Notes under the pieces: generated by a model | What the model was told of the DNA's origin: nothing | Seen by the model: the letters and a program-made list of their open reading frames with translations, nothing else | Database searches by the model: none | From: CBDCME01 sp965218865 | GTDB lineage: Bacteria > Pseudomonadota > Alphaproteobacteria > JAAXGF01 | Length of the DNA stretch: 64,000 nt | NCBI GenBank assembly: GCA_965218865.1 | Contig: CBDCME010000010.1 | Coordinates: 1 to 64,000, forward strand | Direction: 5' to 3' | Shown: positions 7,730-19,391 of the stretch, one piece after another | Layout: each line of letters begins with the position of its first letter | How positions within the stretch are numbered: the stretch's first letter is position 1 | Position numbers and translations under genes: made by a program

Positions 7730-9589
7730 TCATTCTCGAGCGGCCGGATCGGTGCCGGTTTCGGAACTTTTACTGGAAACGTTGGCTCGGATAATTTCGA
7801 GAAAACTGTCACCGTAACGATCCAATTTGGCGGCGCCAACGCCATGGACGGTGGCCATGGCGCCGATCAAGGCCGGCCTGAGCCGCGCCATCTCGACGAG
7901 CGTGCGATCGGGAAAGACGATATAGGCCGGCATCCCCTGTTGACGCGCCAGCGTGAGCCGATGCTGCTTTAGGGCCGCGAGCAATTCCTGATCGTCTGCG
8001 TCGAGATCGGCCGGCGCCGCGGCCGGTACGCTCGACTTGCGACCGGGTTTTGGCGCCATCACGTCGCCGCGGAAGCGGAAAGGAATCTCGCCCTTGAGGA
8101 GGCGGCGCCCGCTACCAGTGAGCGTGATGCGGCCGTAATTCGCGATGTCGACGTCGATGTGCCCGGCCGCGTAGAGCTGGCGCAGGACGGCCTGCCACTC
8201 GCGGCGCGGGCGATCCCGCCCCACGCCGAACGTCGGCAGACGTTGGTGGCCGAACCGCTTCACGTTTTCGGTTTCGTCACCGCGCAGAATCCCGACGATG
8301 TAATGGGCCCCGAAGCGCTCACCGGTGCGTACCATGGCCGACATGGCCTTCTGGGCTTCGATGGTGCCGTCCACCGTTTCGACCTCGCTCAGGCACAGAT
8401 CGCAGTTTCCGCAGCGTTGGGTCAGCCCTTCCCCGAAATAAGCGAGAAGGGTTTGGCGTCGACAATAGGGTGCCTCGCAGAGCGCCACCAGGGCGGTGAG
8501 CCGCTGATGTTCGACGCGTTTGTATTCGTCGTCGTCATTTTCCTCCTCGATGCGGCGGCGATGCAGCGCGATGTCGTCCATTCCGTAGAGGGTGAGGGCC
8601 GAGGCGGGGAGGCCGTCGCGACCGGCGCGCCCGATTTCTTGATAGTAGGCCTCGACGCTCTTCGGCAGATCGGAGTGGCAAACGAAACGCACGTCCGGCT
8701 TGTCTATGCCCATGCCGAAGGCCACCGTCGCGACCATGACGACCCCCTCTTCGTTCACGAACCGGCCTTGATGGTGGTCTCGAACCTTGGGATCGAGGCC
8801 GGCGTGGTAGGGGAGGGCGGTGAACCCGCCGGTGCATAGGAAATCCGCGAATTCTTCCGTCCGGCGCCGCGTGCCACAGTAGACGATCCCGCATTCGCCC
8901 CGCCGCGGCTCGAGGAACGACGACAGCTGCTTGCGGGCACCCGCCTTGGCCGCCATGGCGAGCGAGATGTTGGGTCTGTCGAAACCCGTTATAAAGACTT
9001 TGGGTTCGGTCTCGAACAGCTTGTCGACGATTTCGGCGCGGGTCGCTTCGTCCGCGGTCGCGGTCAACGCCAGGATCGGGATTCCCGGAAAATGCTCCCG
9101 CAGTTTGCCGAGTTCGAGGTACTCGGGGCGAAAATTGTGTCCCCATTGGGAAACGCAGTGAGCCTCGTCGATCGCCAATAGGCCGACCTTCGCCTTGGCG
9201 AGAAAGGCCAGGGTGCCTTCGCGCATCAGACGCTCCGGGGCGGCGTATAGGATTCGCATTTCCCCGGAGATAACCGCCTGAGCGTTGCGCCGGTTTTCCT
9301 GCGGATCGTTGGCCGAGTTCAGGCTGCCGGCGGCGACTCCGAGGGTCCGCAATTGCATCACCTGGTCACGCATCAGCGCGATCAATGGCGAGACGACCAA
9401 GGTGAGTCTGTCCCACTCGATGGCCGGCAATTGGTAGCACAGGGATTTTCCGCCTCCCGTCGGCATGATCGCGAGCACGTCGCGCCCGGAATGAAGTGCC
9501 TCGATCACCTCCCGTTGGCCGGAACGAAAGTCGTCGAAACCGAAAACCAAGCGAAGTTTATCGCGCAAACTTGGAGAGGAGGGGAGCAT
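7730..9589 (-). CDS. recQ: ATP-dependent DNA helicase RecQ
   Basis: A 619-residue 3'-to-5' DNA helicase for recombination and fork repair. Domain order is complete. The helicase core has Walker A PTGGGKS (residues 43-49), DEAH (141-144) and the RecQ aromatic loop just after it (CVSQWGHNFRPEY), followed by the second RecA lobe (ATVAFGMGIDKPDVRFV, YYQEIGRAGRDG). Next come the RecQ zinc site (CEAPYCRR with CGNCDLC), a winged-helix region, and a C-terminal HRDC domain (about 545-600). The short C-tail is charged. Length is usual for the family. It is read in the same direction as the FGE-fold gene, 80 bp upstream of it. Confidence 0.96.
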   Translation of the reverse strand: MLPSSPSLRDKLRLVFGFDDFRSGQREVIEALHSGRDVLAIMPTGGGKSLCYQLPAIEWDRLTLVVSPLIALMRDQVMQLRTLGVAAGSLNSANDPQENRRNAQAVISGEMRILYAAPERLMREGTLAFLAKAKVGLLAIDEAHCVSQWGHNFRPEYLELGKLREHFPGIPILALTATADEATRAEIVDKLFETEPKVFITGFDRPNISLAMAAKAGARKQLSSFLEPRRGECGIVYCGTRRRTEEFADFLCTGGFTALPYHAGLDPKVRDHHQGRFVNEEGVVMVATVAFGMGIDKPDVRFVCHSDLPKSVEAYYQEIGRAGRDGLPASALTLYGMDDIALHRRRIEEENDDDEYKRVEHQRLTALVALCEAPYCRRQTLLAYFGEGLTQRCGNCDLCLSEVETVDGTIEAQKAMSAMVRTGERFGAHYIVGILRGDETENVKRFGHQRLPTFGVGRDRPRREWQAVLRQLYAAGHIDVDIANYGRITLTGSGRRLLKGEIPFRFRGDVMAPKPGRKSSVPAAAPADLDADDQELLAALKQHRLTLARQQGMPAYIVFPDRTLVEMARLRPALIGAMATVHGVGAAKLDRYGDSFLEIIRANVSSKSSETGTDPAARE

Positions 9590-9736
9590 TTTTAACTCGA
9601 GGAATGGCCGCGCCGTGGGGGCGAGTCGATTCGCCGACCGGAAACCGTCGCCGACCCGATCTGGAGAGTATAAGGACGTGGCGCCGTGCCGACAAACCCA
9701 TCGGCGAGCCGACTTTCCGAATCGGCGGTTTTCAAA

Positions 9737-10600
9737 TCAGCATGGCGCCGAGGCAGTCGGTGTTTCGGACGACAGCCAGTCGCGGACCAAGGTGATTTGT
9801 TCCGGGTCCATCAACATCGGGCAGTGGCCGATGCCCGGGAACTCGACCAGTCGCGCGCCCGGGCCGCGACGAGTCATCTCATCCGCGGTCGCGGCCCCCA
9901 GGAGGTCCGATTCAGCGCCTCGCAGCAACAGGACCGGGCACTCGACGTGTTCCCAAACCTGCCACAGATCGATGTCGTCCTCGGGCGGAATTTTGAAGGC
10001 CTCGGCGATCGCGGGGTCGTAAGCCAGTCCGATTTCGCCCGACGGAAGAGGGCGGCCGCCATGGGCCGCCAGGTGCCGCCATGCCGCCGCCGGAAGGGGC
10101 CCGAAGGGGGCGAACACCCGACGCAGATAGGCTTCCAGCGCGGTCGCGTTCTTGAAGCTCGGATCGTCTCCCACGTAACCGGCCAGGCGGAGAAGTCCCG
10201 CCCTGGCGACGACGGCCCCGATGTCGTTCAGCACCAGACGCTCGACCAAACCCGGTTGAGCCGTGGCGAGCATCATTCCGATCAGGCCGCCCATCGAGGT
10301 GCCGAGCCAGGACACCGAGGTGGCGCCGAGCCGCCGCGTCAACGCCACGGCATGGGCGACATAGGTGGGATAGGTATAACCCGCCGCATCGGCAAGCCGA
10401 CCGCTGCGGCCGCGCCCCACGACGTCGGGGCAGATCACGCGAAATTCTCCGGCCAGGGCAGCGGCGAGAAAATCGAAATCTCGGGCGTTGCGGGTCAAGC
10501 CGTGAACGCAACAGACGACCCTCGGATTGTCGGCGGCGCCCCATTCCGTGTAGGAAAGCGTTACCGGTTCCCCTGAAACCTCGAATTCGTGCCGGGCCAT
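9737..10600 (-). CDS. Alpha/beta-hydrolase fold protein
   Basis: About 287 residues from the ATG at 10598-10600 (MARHEFEVSG). Visible are the oxyanion strand HGLTRNARDFD, the nucleophile elbow GTSMGG with Ser, the acidic-residue strand (CPVLLLRGAESDLL) and the C-terminal catalytic His (GIGHCPML). This is the full esterase/lipase triad. No signal peptide is seen, so it is cytoplasmic. The substrate cannot be told. The frame extends upstream to 10675 without better support. Its 5' flank was invaded by the IS5-family element about 170 bp away. Confidence 0.85.
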   Translation of the reverse strand: MARHEFEVSGEPVTLSYTEWGAADNPRVVCCVHGLTRNARDFDFLAAALAGEFRVICPDVVGRGRSGRLADAAGYTYPTYVAHAVALTRRLGATSVSWLGTSMGGLIGMMLATAQPGLVERLVLNDIGAVVARAGLLRLAGYVGDDPSFKNATALEAYLRRVFAPFGPLPAAAWRHLAAHGGRPLPSGEIGLAYDPAIAEAFKIPPEDDIDLWQVWEHVECPVLLLRGAESDLLGAATADEMTRRGPGARLVEFPGIGHCPMLMDPEQITLVRDWLSSETPTASAPC

Positions 10601-10769
10601 CGTGCCCGTCGCTGTCAACGTCCATTCCCCCTGCTCAAGGCTGTCGAGGATACACTGGCGCACCCATCGGACCACGATCGTGACTCGGTGGGGCGGGCCC
10701 CGGCGAGGGTCTCAAATAAATTCCCGGACATCAGGGTACGCAAGCCACTACCGGCTCGGAGGCGAAATA

Positions 10770-12335
10770 GTCGTCCGTGAAGAACCCTGATTTCAAGCTG
10801 AAGCGGCGATTGGGTTTGCGGTGGGGTGCGAGATGTCGCTGAGGAGCGCGGCCAGGATTTGGACAAACAAACGCCTCAGCCATTTGAGGACAAGGCGGTA
10901 GTTGTAGCCGGCGCCGGCGAGGATGGCGTTGATCTTGTCGCCGTCGCGGCCTTTGAGGAAGTTGCGCCCCAGCCTGCCATCGCTCTTGAGATGTCCGATC
11001 ACGGCCTCGACGGCGGAGCGCCGCCTGAGCTCCTTCTTGATCGTCGGCGTGATGCCGTGTTTCTGGCCTGATCTAAAGACGCGGTGTTTGTTGGGGTAAT
11101 CGTGGCCCTGGTATCCCTTGTCGACATAGATGCGCTCGGCCGATATCCCCGTCCAGCGTTCCATCTCTTCGATCACCTGCCTCAAGGTGTGGCCATCATA
11201 GGGATTGCCGTGGAAGGCCTTGACGTGGGCGACGAACTGGCCGCCGGGGGGGCGGGAATTGGTCGCCGCCACGGAGACCTTGCAGCCGAACTCGTACGGC
11301 TTGTGCGCCTTCCCTTTGCCGATGCATTCGACCTCGGGCGCGTGGAGCGAATAGACCTTGGGCAAGGGGTCGCGCCGCTTCTGGGTCGACACCCGCTCGG
11401 CCAGCCACAAGGGGCGGCGGAAGGGATCCCGTAGGCTCTCCTCCTGGGCCGTCTTGCGGCGGATGTCGCGGACGGTGCGCCCGAGATAGGTCTTGAGCTT
11501 GCGCAGGGCCTTGTTGGCCCGCTTGTGCTGTTTGGCATGGCGGTAGCGGCCTTGCATGATCAACGCCCTCTTGCCCAGGCGGGTATAGGACTGACGCAGG
11601 GCAATGCCGTGCTCCCGTGCCAGTCGCACCAGCCGCTCGCGGGCTCGTTGCATCAGTTTGGCGTCGGTCGGAAAGGCAATCGCCTTCTCTTGTACGGTGG
11701 TGTCCACCGTCACCCGCTCGAGGTCCTTCTCCCGCAGCGCCCCCACCCGGTGGGCCACGGCCAGGCTCTCCTGGAATACCTTCTCCAAACCTTCCGGCCC
11801 GATCCGGTCCCGCCACCGGGTCATCGACGAGCGCTCCATGGGCAGCTCATGCTGAAAGTACTCTTCGCCGCAGAAGCACTGGAAGTATGGGTCGTAGACC
11901 CAGCGCTCGCAGACCTCCTCATCCGAGAGATCGAACATATGCTTGAGGATGTGCAGCCCAACCATCAACCGCGTCGGGACCCCCGGCCGACCCTCCTCCG
12001 AATACAAGGCTTCATAGGTCTCGTCGAAGAAAGTCCACGCGATCCGGCCCCCCAACACCACCAACTCGTGGCGCAGGTTGATGATGTTTTCGAACCGCGA
12101 GCGGAACAGGTCCTCTATTCCCGATGACACCTTGCGCGATGGCTTCATCACAGTTCTCCAATCCCAATCGACGGGAGCAGAGAATCACGTTCCGCAACGG
12201 AAGGGAATCCCCAAAATCAATTATTTCAAATCGCAAGCTTTTCAGGCCCAAAACCCGTTTTCTTGCAAATCCGATTACTTCGCCAAACCGAAAAAACTAC
12301 CAACATCAGCCGCTTACGCGTTCTTCACGGGCGAC
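10770..12335 (-). mobile_element. IS5-family insertion sequence
   Basis: The element is about 1,566 bp with inverted ends. The left end reads AGTCGTCCGTGAAGAA (10769-10784). The right end, on the opposite strand, reads AGTCGCCCGTGAAGAA (12322-12337). A TA dinucleotide flanks each end (10768-10769 and 12336-12337). It holds one transposase gene. The same end sequence recurs at 22720-22736 in a relic, so this family has been active here more than once. It separates the alpha/beta-hydrolase gene from a TIR-like gene whose 5' part it interrupts. Confidence 0.85.
10793..12151 (-). CDS. IS5-family transposase
   Basis: A 452-residue DDE transposase. The N-terminal region (GRPGVPTRLMVGLHILKHM, LPMERSSMTRWRDRIG) is the DUF772-type domain of IS5 transposases. 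The catalytic core shows VTVDTTVQEKAI (first Asp), GNPYDGHTL with RIYVDKGYQGHD (second Asp region) and AVEAVIGHLKSDGRLGRNFLKG (Glu of the YREK-like helix). The start codon is ATG-ATG at 12146-12151. The gene is full length and intact, so the element may still be able to move. Confidence 0.92.
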   Translation of the reverse strand: MMKPSRKVSSGIEDLFRSRFENIINLRHELVVLGGRIAWTFFDETYEALYSEEGRPGVPTRLMVGLHILKHMFDLSDEEVCERWVYDPYFQCFCGEEYFQHELPMERSSMTRWRDRIGPEGLEKVFQESLAVAHRVGALREKDLERVTVDTTVQEKAIAFPTDAKLMQRARERLVRLAREHGIALRQSYTRLGKRALIMQGRYRHAKQHKRANKALRKLKTYLGRTVRDIRRKTAQEESLRDPFRRPLWLAERVSTQKRRDPLPKVYSLHAPEVECIGKGKAHKPYEFGCKVSVAATNSRPPGGQFVAHVKAFHGNPYDGHTLRQVIEEMERWTGISAERIYVDKGYQGHDYPNKHRVFRSGQKHGITPTIKKELRRRSAVEAVIGHLKSDGRLGRNFLKGRDGDKINAILAGAGYNYRLVLKWLRRLFVQILAALLSDISHPTANPIAASA

Positions 12336-12337
12336 TA

Positions 12338-12898
12338 GGTAATCTGGGTCCTTGGACGTTTTTAAAATCTGATGGCGGGGAGTCAACGGAGCCCGGCGGA
12401 GGGGCTCATGTGGCCCTGTCGTTTAAGGGTTGGGAACGTTACGAGGCACTGAAGCGCGGTTCAACATCCGGCAACACCGCCTTCATGGCAATGGAGTACG
12501 GAAACCCCGAGCTCGATCGTATCGTCGAGGAACATTTTTGCCCTGCCGTATCCCTGACCGGTTTCACGCTCCGGCGGCTTGACGATCGGCCGAAAGCAGG
12601 ACTGATCGATGATCGGCTCCGGAATGAGATCAGGGCTTGCCGATTCCTGATCGCCGATCTCTCACATGGAAATCGTGGAGCACATTGGGAAGCCGGCTAT
12701 GCCGAGGGGCTGGACAAACAGGTCATCTACACTTGCCGCGAAGACGTGTTCAACGATCCTGACCATCTATACCATCCGCACTTTGACACGAACCATCATA
12801 CTACAGTCACCTGGGACCCGAATGAAATCGACCGTGCCTGCCAGATTTTGAAGGAGACCATCCGCTACACTTTTCCTGACGCTAAGCAGCAGGATTAG
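12338..12898 (+). pseudogene. TIR-like / nucleoside-deoxyribosyltransferase-like protein, 5' part cut by IS5
   Basis: About 187 codons remain downstream of the IS5 element. The C-terminal 130 residues fit the TIR-like, nucleoside 2-deoxyribosyltransferase-like fold: a short strand with FMAMEYGNPELDRIV, IDDRLRNEIRACRFLIADLSHG, then the key acidic motif HWEAGYAEGLDKQVIYTC, and HFDTNHHTTVTW. Before it is a linker ALSFKGWERYEALKRG typical of proteins where this is the C-terminal module. Such domains often act as NAD- or nucleotide-cleaving effectors in defence systems; no activity can be claimed here. Removing the IS and one TA joins this frame to an open frame at about 10602-10769 (GGEI then GNLGPWTFLK), so the start may lie there. 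A downstream ATG at 12486 could still make a short product. Confidence 0.6.
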
Positions 12899-12950
12899 TT
12901 TTTCGGTCAAAGACCCGACACGCCGGGGCTGCCAAAGGAAGTTCGCACCG

Positions 12951-13531
12951 ATGTCATCCGACGAGACGCCGAAGAAGCGCAATCCCGTAATTTATGTCTG
13001 GCTTGCCGTATCGACGGTCCTGTCGCTCTCCGGAATGGCAGGGATCGTCGAAAGCATCGTCACGTGGGTTGGTTTTTCCGTGATTTCGTCGTTGTGTACG
13101 ACGCCGTAATTCGCCAACCGTTGGTGACGTTCGTCAATTGGTTCTGGCCGGAGGATTGGCTTCGGATTCCGAAGTGGGTGTTTGATTTTTTTGTGATTAA
13201 TTCTGCACTTTATTTGGCTTTGAATAGCGCACATTTTGAAAGAAAAGGCCGCACATATTTTATAACTTTATTAACTGATAAGCGAGAAAATATAATTTCT
13301 AGAGTTCTTATGGTGGTGCTCACCTTTCTTGTCCTGCCGTTGTTGTCATTGCCAGCGGCATTCATTTACATATTGCAGGGGAGCATCCACACAAACCTTG
13401 ATGATCCGCCGATTCAGGCCGCATTTTTCTTAGTTAAACATATACTATCTCTTGCCGCCGTTTTCCTGATCAGCCTTTTCCTAAACTGGCAATGGACGCG
13501 GTACATCGAGAAGGTTGGAGGTGGGGGGTAA
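12951..13531 (+). pseudogene. Small multi-pass membrane protein, frameshifted at a T run
   Basis: The 5' part is read from ATG 12951 (SSDETPKKRNPVIYVWLAV, a charged start and a membrane helix) and the 3' part from the neighbouring frame to 13531. They meet at GGTTTTTCC, near 13068-13074. Adding one T would give a single frame of about 193 residues continuing into FFRDFVVVYDAV and three more hydrophobic stretches (VFDFFVINSALYLAL, VLMVVLTFLVLPLLSLPAAF, LVKHILSLAAVFLISLFL). I do not recognise the family. Base composition is AT-richer than the core genes, pointing to acquired DNA. It lies 50 bp after the TIR-like gene and could have worked with it. Confidence 0.5.
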
Positions 13532-13654
13532 TTCCAGCGCTGAATTCAAGCTGGGTCTCGAATGGAAAAGTCCGTAAACTCACCGATTAGGTTCAGATGG
13601 TGAAGGATTTCACCCGGTCGCGCCTCCGTTCAGGTGGGGGTAATCTCCGTTGTT

Positions 13655-14101
13655 ATGAAAACAGAAGTTGCAGCATGGCCATGGTCGATGATTTCTGCCG
13701 TCATCGGGATGGCCGTTCTCTCAATCCTAATCTATGTCAACTTTTTGCGTCACGGTGGCGAACGAAAGGATCAAGAAGCGAGACAGCGTGCCGCCGATAA
13801 ATTATCCGATTACATTACTGAAGCGACCACGCGTTTGCTGAATCCAAGCCCTCCCGTTCAGAATGATGATGACGTTGAAAAGTGGGCGACCCAATATCAG
13901 CACTGGTGTGAGCAGGTAAATACACATCTCGAAAAAAATTTCTCAAAGTCAGAGTGGGATTATTTTCATTGGCTTGGTTCCGTGCAATCGGCCGGAATCG
14001 AAGGTGCGCTTAATTACCGACACAATAATCTGATGCTTCACCTCCATATTCGGATCGGTCGTTTGCGAGACATAATCCGGGATAACCAGAATCGAGGATG
14101 A
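13655..14101 (+). CDS. Hypothetical single-pass membrane protein
   Basis: About 148 residues from ATG 13655; an in-frame GTG at 13634 has a GGTGGGG-rich upstream and is also possible. One N-terminal membrane helix (WSMISAVIGMAVLSILIYV) is followed by a charged, mostly helical soluble part (RHGGERKDQEARQRAADKL; EKWATQYQHWCEQVNTHL). No known domain is recognised. It is third in a same-strand row after the TIR-like fragment and the broken membrane protein, in the same AT-richer patch, so the three may be one acquired unit. Confidence 0.5.
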   Translation: MKTEVAAWPWSMISAVIGMAVLSILIYVNFLRHGGERKDQEARQRAADKLSDYITEATTRLLNPSPPVQNDDDVEKWATQYQHWCEQVNTHLEKNFSKSEWDYFHWLGSVQSAGIEGALNYRHNNLMLHLHIRIGRLRDIIRDNQNRG

Positions 14102-14533
14102 TCGGTCTAATCGACCAAAATTCCGAAAATCAAAAAATATTTGAGGGGAGGTGCATGATCAGATGCTATCGAGGAGTTTTGCCGCCGACCCCCTTCGCCT
14201 CGGGGGGCAGGGAATTCGCCGTGCTGGGACTCAGATCAGTCGCCCGTCACGTTATGATCGGTCCTCTGATATTAACTCGACGCGGGGCAGGGGACAGCGA
14301 CCGATATCGCTAGCGGCGTGATACCCAATCAGGCAGCCTTGCAACGCAACCCGCTGGTATTGTTCGGTTTGTTGTGGGCGTGTCCCGTGCCTGGTACCAC
14401 GGAGGCGAATTTAGTTCCCTGTCACGGCGTCATTGGCAGGGCCGCTCGGTCGCGCGTTGGCGCCCTCGACGGTCGGCCCTCGCCCTGGCGGCGCTCGTGG
14501 GGCTCCGGGCCTTTCGACCACCTCACCCACCCT
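14102..14533. other. Intergenic region downstream of uvrA
   Basis: About 430 bp between the hypothetical membrane protein and the convergent uvrA stop. A short frame from ATG 14155 (53 codons) follows GGGGAGG, but the protein looks random and I do not call it. No RNA gene, clear terminator or repeat is seen. Confidence 0.4.
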
Positions 14534-17383
<2,850 letters not shown>

Positions 17384-17558
17384 CGCCGTTTCCGTGCTGT
17401 CAGCAGGGTCCCGACTATAGGCCCGGAACACCCCCAAAGGCGACTCGGATGTTGCGGAAAAAGCCCCTTGCGCGAGTTTGGACGCCGTGCTAGCCGAAAC
17501 ACCCGCGGGGGCCTAGAATAGATGGTTCGAGAACAACAACCAGTCGGGGAGGGAGGCG

Positions 17559-18014
17559 ATGGCCGGCAGCATAAACAAGGCGATCCTCATCGGTAACCTG
17601 GGGCGCGATCCCGAGGTCCGTCATCTTCAGGACGGTAATCCGGTGGTAAATTTTACCCTCGCGACGAGCGAAAGCTGGACCGACCGCGCCTCGGGCGAGC
17701 GTCGCGAGCGCACCGAGTGGCACCGAATCGTCATCTTCAACGCGCGTCTCGCCGACATCGCGCAAAAATATCTTCGGAAGGGATCGAAGGTCTATGTCGA
17801 GGGGCCCATGCAGACCCGCAAATGGACCGATCAGTCGGGCAACGAACGCACCACCACCGAGGTCGTTCTGTCGGGGTTTCGCGGTGAGCTGACGATGCTG
17901 GGCGGGCGCGGCGAGGGCGCCGGCGAGGGTCCTCCGCCCATTGGCGAGCAGGCCGCTCCTCCGAGCAACGAACCAGCCGCCAGCGACGAACTCGACGACG
18001 ACATTCCCTTTTAG
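17559..18014 (+). CDS. ssb: Single-stranded DNA-binding protein
   Basis: A 151-residue protein. The OB-fold domain covers residues 1-110 (NKAILIGNLGRDPEVRH, WHRIVIFNARLADIAQKYL, VYVEGPMQTRKW). A Gly/Pro-rich linker follows, then the acidic tip DELDDDIPF, which recruits partner proteins at replication and repair sites. Start ATG 17559 follows GGGAGG. The stop overlaps the outer edge of a palindromic repeat whose first hairpin looks like a Rho-independent terminator for this gene. Confidence 0.97.
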   Translation: MAGSINKAILIGNLGRDPEVRHLQDGNPVVNFTLATSESWTDRASGERRERTEWHRIVIFNARLADIAQKYLRKGSKVYVEGPMQTRKWTDQSGNERTTTEVVLSGFRGELTMLGGRGEGAGEGPPPIGEQAAPPSNEPAASDELDDDIPF

Positions 18015-18024
18015 TGTCCGTTCG

Positions 18025-18048
18025 AAAATGCGCGTCTGCGCATTTTTT
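18025..18048 (+). terminator. Probable Rho-independent terminator of ssb
   Basis: A perfect stem AAAATGCGC / GCGCATTTT with a four-base loop GTCT, ending in six T, starts 11 bp after the ssb stop. It is part of the left arm of a mobile palindromic repeat. Confidence 0.75.
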
Positions 18049-18104
18049 GCGTCTGTCCCTCTCCCCCTCCCGGCCCTCTCCCCCTCCCAGCCACCCACGT
18101 AATA

Positions 18105-19268
18105 CCAACCGCCCTAGAGTTTGACTCGCGCAAAGGTTTACACGCTAGGTTTTGTGTGATTCAAGGTTGTTGGCAACAAGGGAGTGTGTTCAATGCCAAC
18201 GATTCCTTTGCGAAACGACTTTGATGCTGAAAGAGTCCGTGTTCTTGCGGCACGGAGCGATGATGGGAACCAGGCGCGACGGCTTTTGTCGATGGCGGCC
18301 ATCTACGATGGGATGGATCGAGCGTGCGCGGCGGGTATTGGCGGCATGGATCGGCAGACGTTGCGGGACTGGGTTCACCGGTTCAACGCGGGAGGTCCGG
18401 CCGGTCTGATCGACCGCAAGCCGAACGGGGCGTTGCGTCGGTTGACGCCGTCGCAAATGGCGGCGCTTTCGCGGGCTATCGAGGCCGGTCCCGATCCCGA
18501 ACGGGATGGGGTCGTGCGCTGGCGCTGCATCGATCTCAAGCAACTGATCCGAACGCGCTTCGGCGTGGACTATCACGAGCGGAGCGTCGGCAAGCTGCTG
18601 GCCGCGCTCGGGTTCTCGCATATTTCCGCGCGCCCGCGCCACGTCGGCCAGGATGCGCGGGCACAGGAGGAATTTAAAAAAAAGTTTTCCCGAACACTTG
18701 GCGAAAATCGTAGCGGCACAGCCACCGGACACGCCCATCGAGGTTTGGTTTCAAGATGAAATGCGCGTCGGCCAGAAGAACAGCCTGGTGCGCCAGTGGG
18801 CCCCAAAGGGATCGCGCCCGCGCCAGGTCAAGGACCTACGGACCTCTTCGGCGTATCTCTTCGGCGCCATCTGCCCCGAGCGCGGTGAGGGCGCGGCGCT
18901 GGTCATGCCGCGCGCCAATACTGAAGCCATGGACCTGCATCTCGAGGAAATCAGCCGGGCCGTTGCCCCAAACGCCCATGCCGTCGTGCTGCTCGACCAA
19001 GCCGCATGGCACACCACTGCCAAACTCGGCATCCCGGAGAACATCTCCCTCGTGCCTTTGCCACCCAAGTCCCCGGAGCTCAATCCCGCCGAAAATGTCT
19101 GGCAATACCTCCGCCAGAACTGGCTCTCCAATCGTGTCTTCGACTCCTATGAAGCCATCGTCGAGGCCTCTTGCCAAGCCTGGAACAACCTGACCGACCA
19201 ACCTTGGAAGATCATGTCCATCGGCCTCAGAGCGTGGGCTCGCACAAGGCAATGTTAAGGGCGGTTGG
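18105..19268 (+). mobile_element. IS630-family insertion sequence, copy 1
   Basis: The element is 1,164 bp, with ends CCAACCGCCCTAGAG and, on the other strand, CCAACCGCCCTTAAC. It is flanked by TA on both sides (18103-18104, 19269-19270), as expected for IS630. Two near-identical copies of exactly the same length lie on the minus strand at 23987-25150 and 41021-42184. This copy sits in the loop of a palindromic repeat. Confidence 0.92.
18193..19258 (+). CDS. IS630-family transposase, two overlapping frames joined at A8 run (copy 1)
   Basis: The first frame (18193-18759) holds the winged-helix DNA-binding part (MDRQTLRDWVHRFN, GPAGLIDRKPNG, YHERSVGKLLAALGFS). The second frame (to 19258) holds the catalytic DDE domain (WFQDEMRVGQ, VVLLDQAAWHT, SPELNPAENVWQYLRQN). 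The join is the eight-A run 18676-18683 in GAATTTAAAAAAAAG. Losing one A (or skipping one base) fuses the frames as QEEFKK-SFPEHLAK. The same run is in all three copies, so the break is a fixed property of the element. It fits transcriptional slippage or programmed +1 frameshifting rather than decay. GGAG lies about 9 bases before the ATG. Confidence 0.88.
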
Positions 19269-19391
19269 TATAAGTATGCTGATATGGGTGGCCGGGAGGG
19301 GGAGAGGACCGGCGCCGAGAGTTATCGAACAGACTGATAGGCGAGTGTGGCCTTTAGTTCGCATTCCGCCGAATCCGGGGTGTGGGCGCGG

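Larger units (their letters stand above)
18015..19335. repeat. Palindromic MITE-like repeat, copy A (split by IS630 copy 1)
   Basis: The left arm is 18015-18104 and the right arm 19269-19335, with the 1,164-bp IS630 element between them. The outer arms match those of copy B (21338-21471) in inverted order. Here GTTCGAAAATGCGC with the terminator hairpin is on the left and GGCGCCGAGAGTT-ATCGAACAGACT on the right. In copy B these are on the right and left. The inner arms (CCTCTCCCCCTCCC / GGGAGGGGGAGAGG) are palindromic. Unsplit, it would be about 160 bp. No protein is encoded. Confidence 0.7.

Noticed and set aside
14155..14316. 53-codon frame after GGGGAGG
   Set aside because: Protein sequence looks random and has no neighbour support.
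17384..17558. Possible LexA/SOS box between uvrA and ssb
   Set aside because: GAAC and GTTC words occur (e.g. GTTCGAGAAC at about 17525) but not with the GTTC-N7-GTTC spacing of alphaproteobacterial LexA sites.
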